Shown: one piece after another, positions 5,934-5,994 of the stretch | Numbering within the stretch: position 1 is the first letter of the stretch | Layout of the letters: every line of letters starts with the position of its first letter | The notes under the pieces: model-generated | Seen by the model: only the letters and a program-made list of their open reading frames with translations | Databases searched by the model: none | What the model was told of the DNA's origin: nothing | Made by a program: the position numbers and the translations under genes | NCBI GenBank assembly: GCA_902158745.1 | Contig: CABGHH010000102.1 | Location: 1-5,994 of the forward strand | Length of the DNA: 5,994 nt | Source of the DNA: Candidatus Methanolliviera sp. GoM_asphalt | GTDB lineage: Archaea; Halobacteriota; Methanoliparia; Methanoliparales; Methanoliparaceae | Reading direction: 5' to 3'

Positions 5934-5994
5934 ATGGCAAAAAGAAAGAGTAAAGAGAAGAGAAATTGGAGTGAGTATAACGAAGAGCTTGTCG
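5934..5994 (+). CDS. Start of a probable IS-element transposase (partial at right edge)
   Basis: Only the first 20 codons are in the window: MAKRKSKEKRNWSEYNEELV. A lysine/arginine-rich start followed by RNWSEYNEELV resembles the N-terminus of IS5-like DDE transposases that I recall from methanogenic and methane-oxidising archaea; I could not check this by search. A G run (5920-5924) and GGGAG (5927-5931) precede the ATG as possible ribosome binding sites. The gene is divergent from the helicase with only 31 bases between the two starts, so an IS end (terminal inverted repeat) should lie in or near 5903-5933. The IS may have removed the native 5' end and promoter of the helicase operon. Alternatively this is an unrelated small basic protein. 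Confidence 0.55.
   Translation, partial: MAKRKSKEKRNWSEYNEELV

Overview
The window looks like a piece of an uncultured archaeal genome. Clues are an AT-leaning composition, heavy use of AGA/AGG arginine and ATA isoleucine codons, G-rich ribosome binding sites, AT-rich TATA-like boxes, and gene families common in methane-cycling Euryarchaeota. A Methanophagales/ANME-like host is my impression only; nothing here proves it. No tRNA, rRNA or CRISPR array is visible.

Nearly the whole window is one two-gene operon on the minus strand. The first gene (5902 down to 2730) encodes a large SNF2/RapA-type helicase with a C-terminal DUF3883 domain. It is broken into three pieces by a one-base shift near 4433 and by an insertion of about 55 bases (two hairpins, two in-frame stops) near 3430-3488. 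The second gene (2729 down to 121) begins on the base after the helicase stop codon. It encodes a DUF1156 (COG1743-type) adenine-specific DNA methylase with a zinc ribbon and is split into four pieces by three one-base shifts. All four shifts fall in or beside short G/C runs. When they are undone, all core motifs of both proteins are present in order.

A helicase-DUF3883 protein coupled to a DUF1156 methylase is a defence-island layout, related in parts to DISARM-like and DUF499/DUF1156 systems. The methylase would mark self DNA. The helicase, perhaps with a nuclease-like DUF3883 tail, would act on unmarked DNA. Third-component genes such as DUF499 are not in the window.

The less expected signal is two small palindromic insertions of similar design inside the coding sequences. 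One is a 45-base, in-frame, two-hairpin insert that adds 15 residues beside a zinc-binding cysteine of the methylase (about 2004-2048). The other is the two-hairpin insert in the helicase, which brings stops. They share no obvious primary sequence but have the same layout, which suggests mobile palindromic elements that enter genes, comparable in concept to Rickettsia palindromic elements.

At the right edge a plus-strand gene begins at 5934; its first 20 residues resemble an IS transposase. It lies 31 bases from the helicase start, and the helicase appears to lack its usual N-terminal region, so an insertion sequence probably cut off the operon's 5' end. At the left edge (1-120) there is a short intergenic stretch with a TATA-like box and possibly the first codons of another minus-strand gene.
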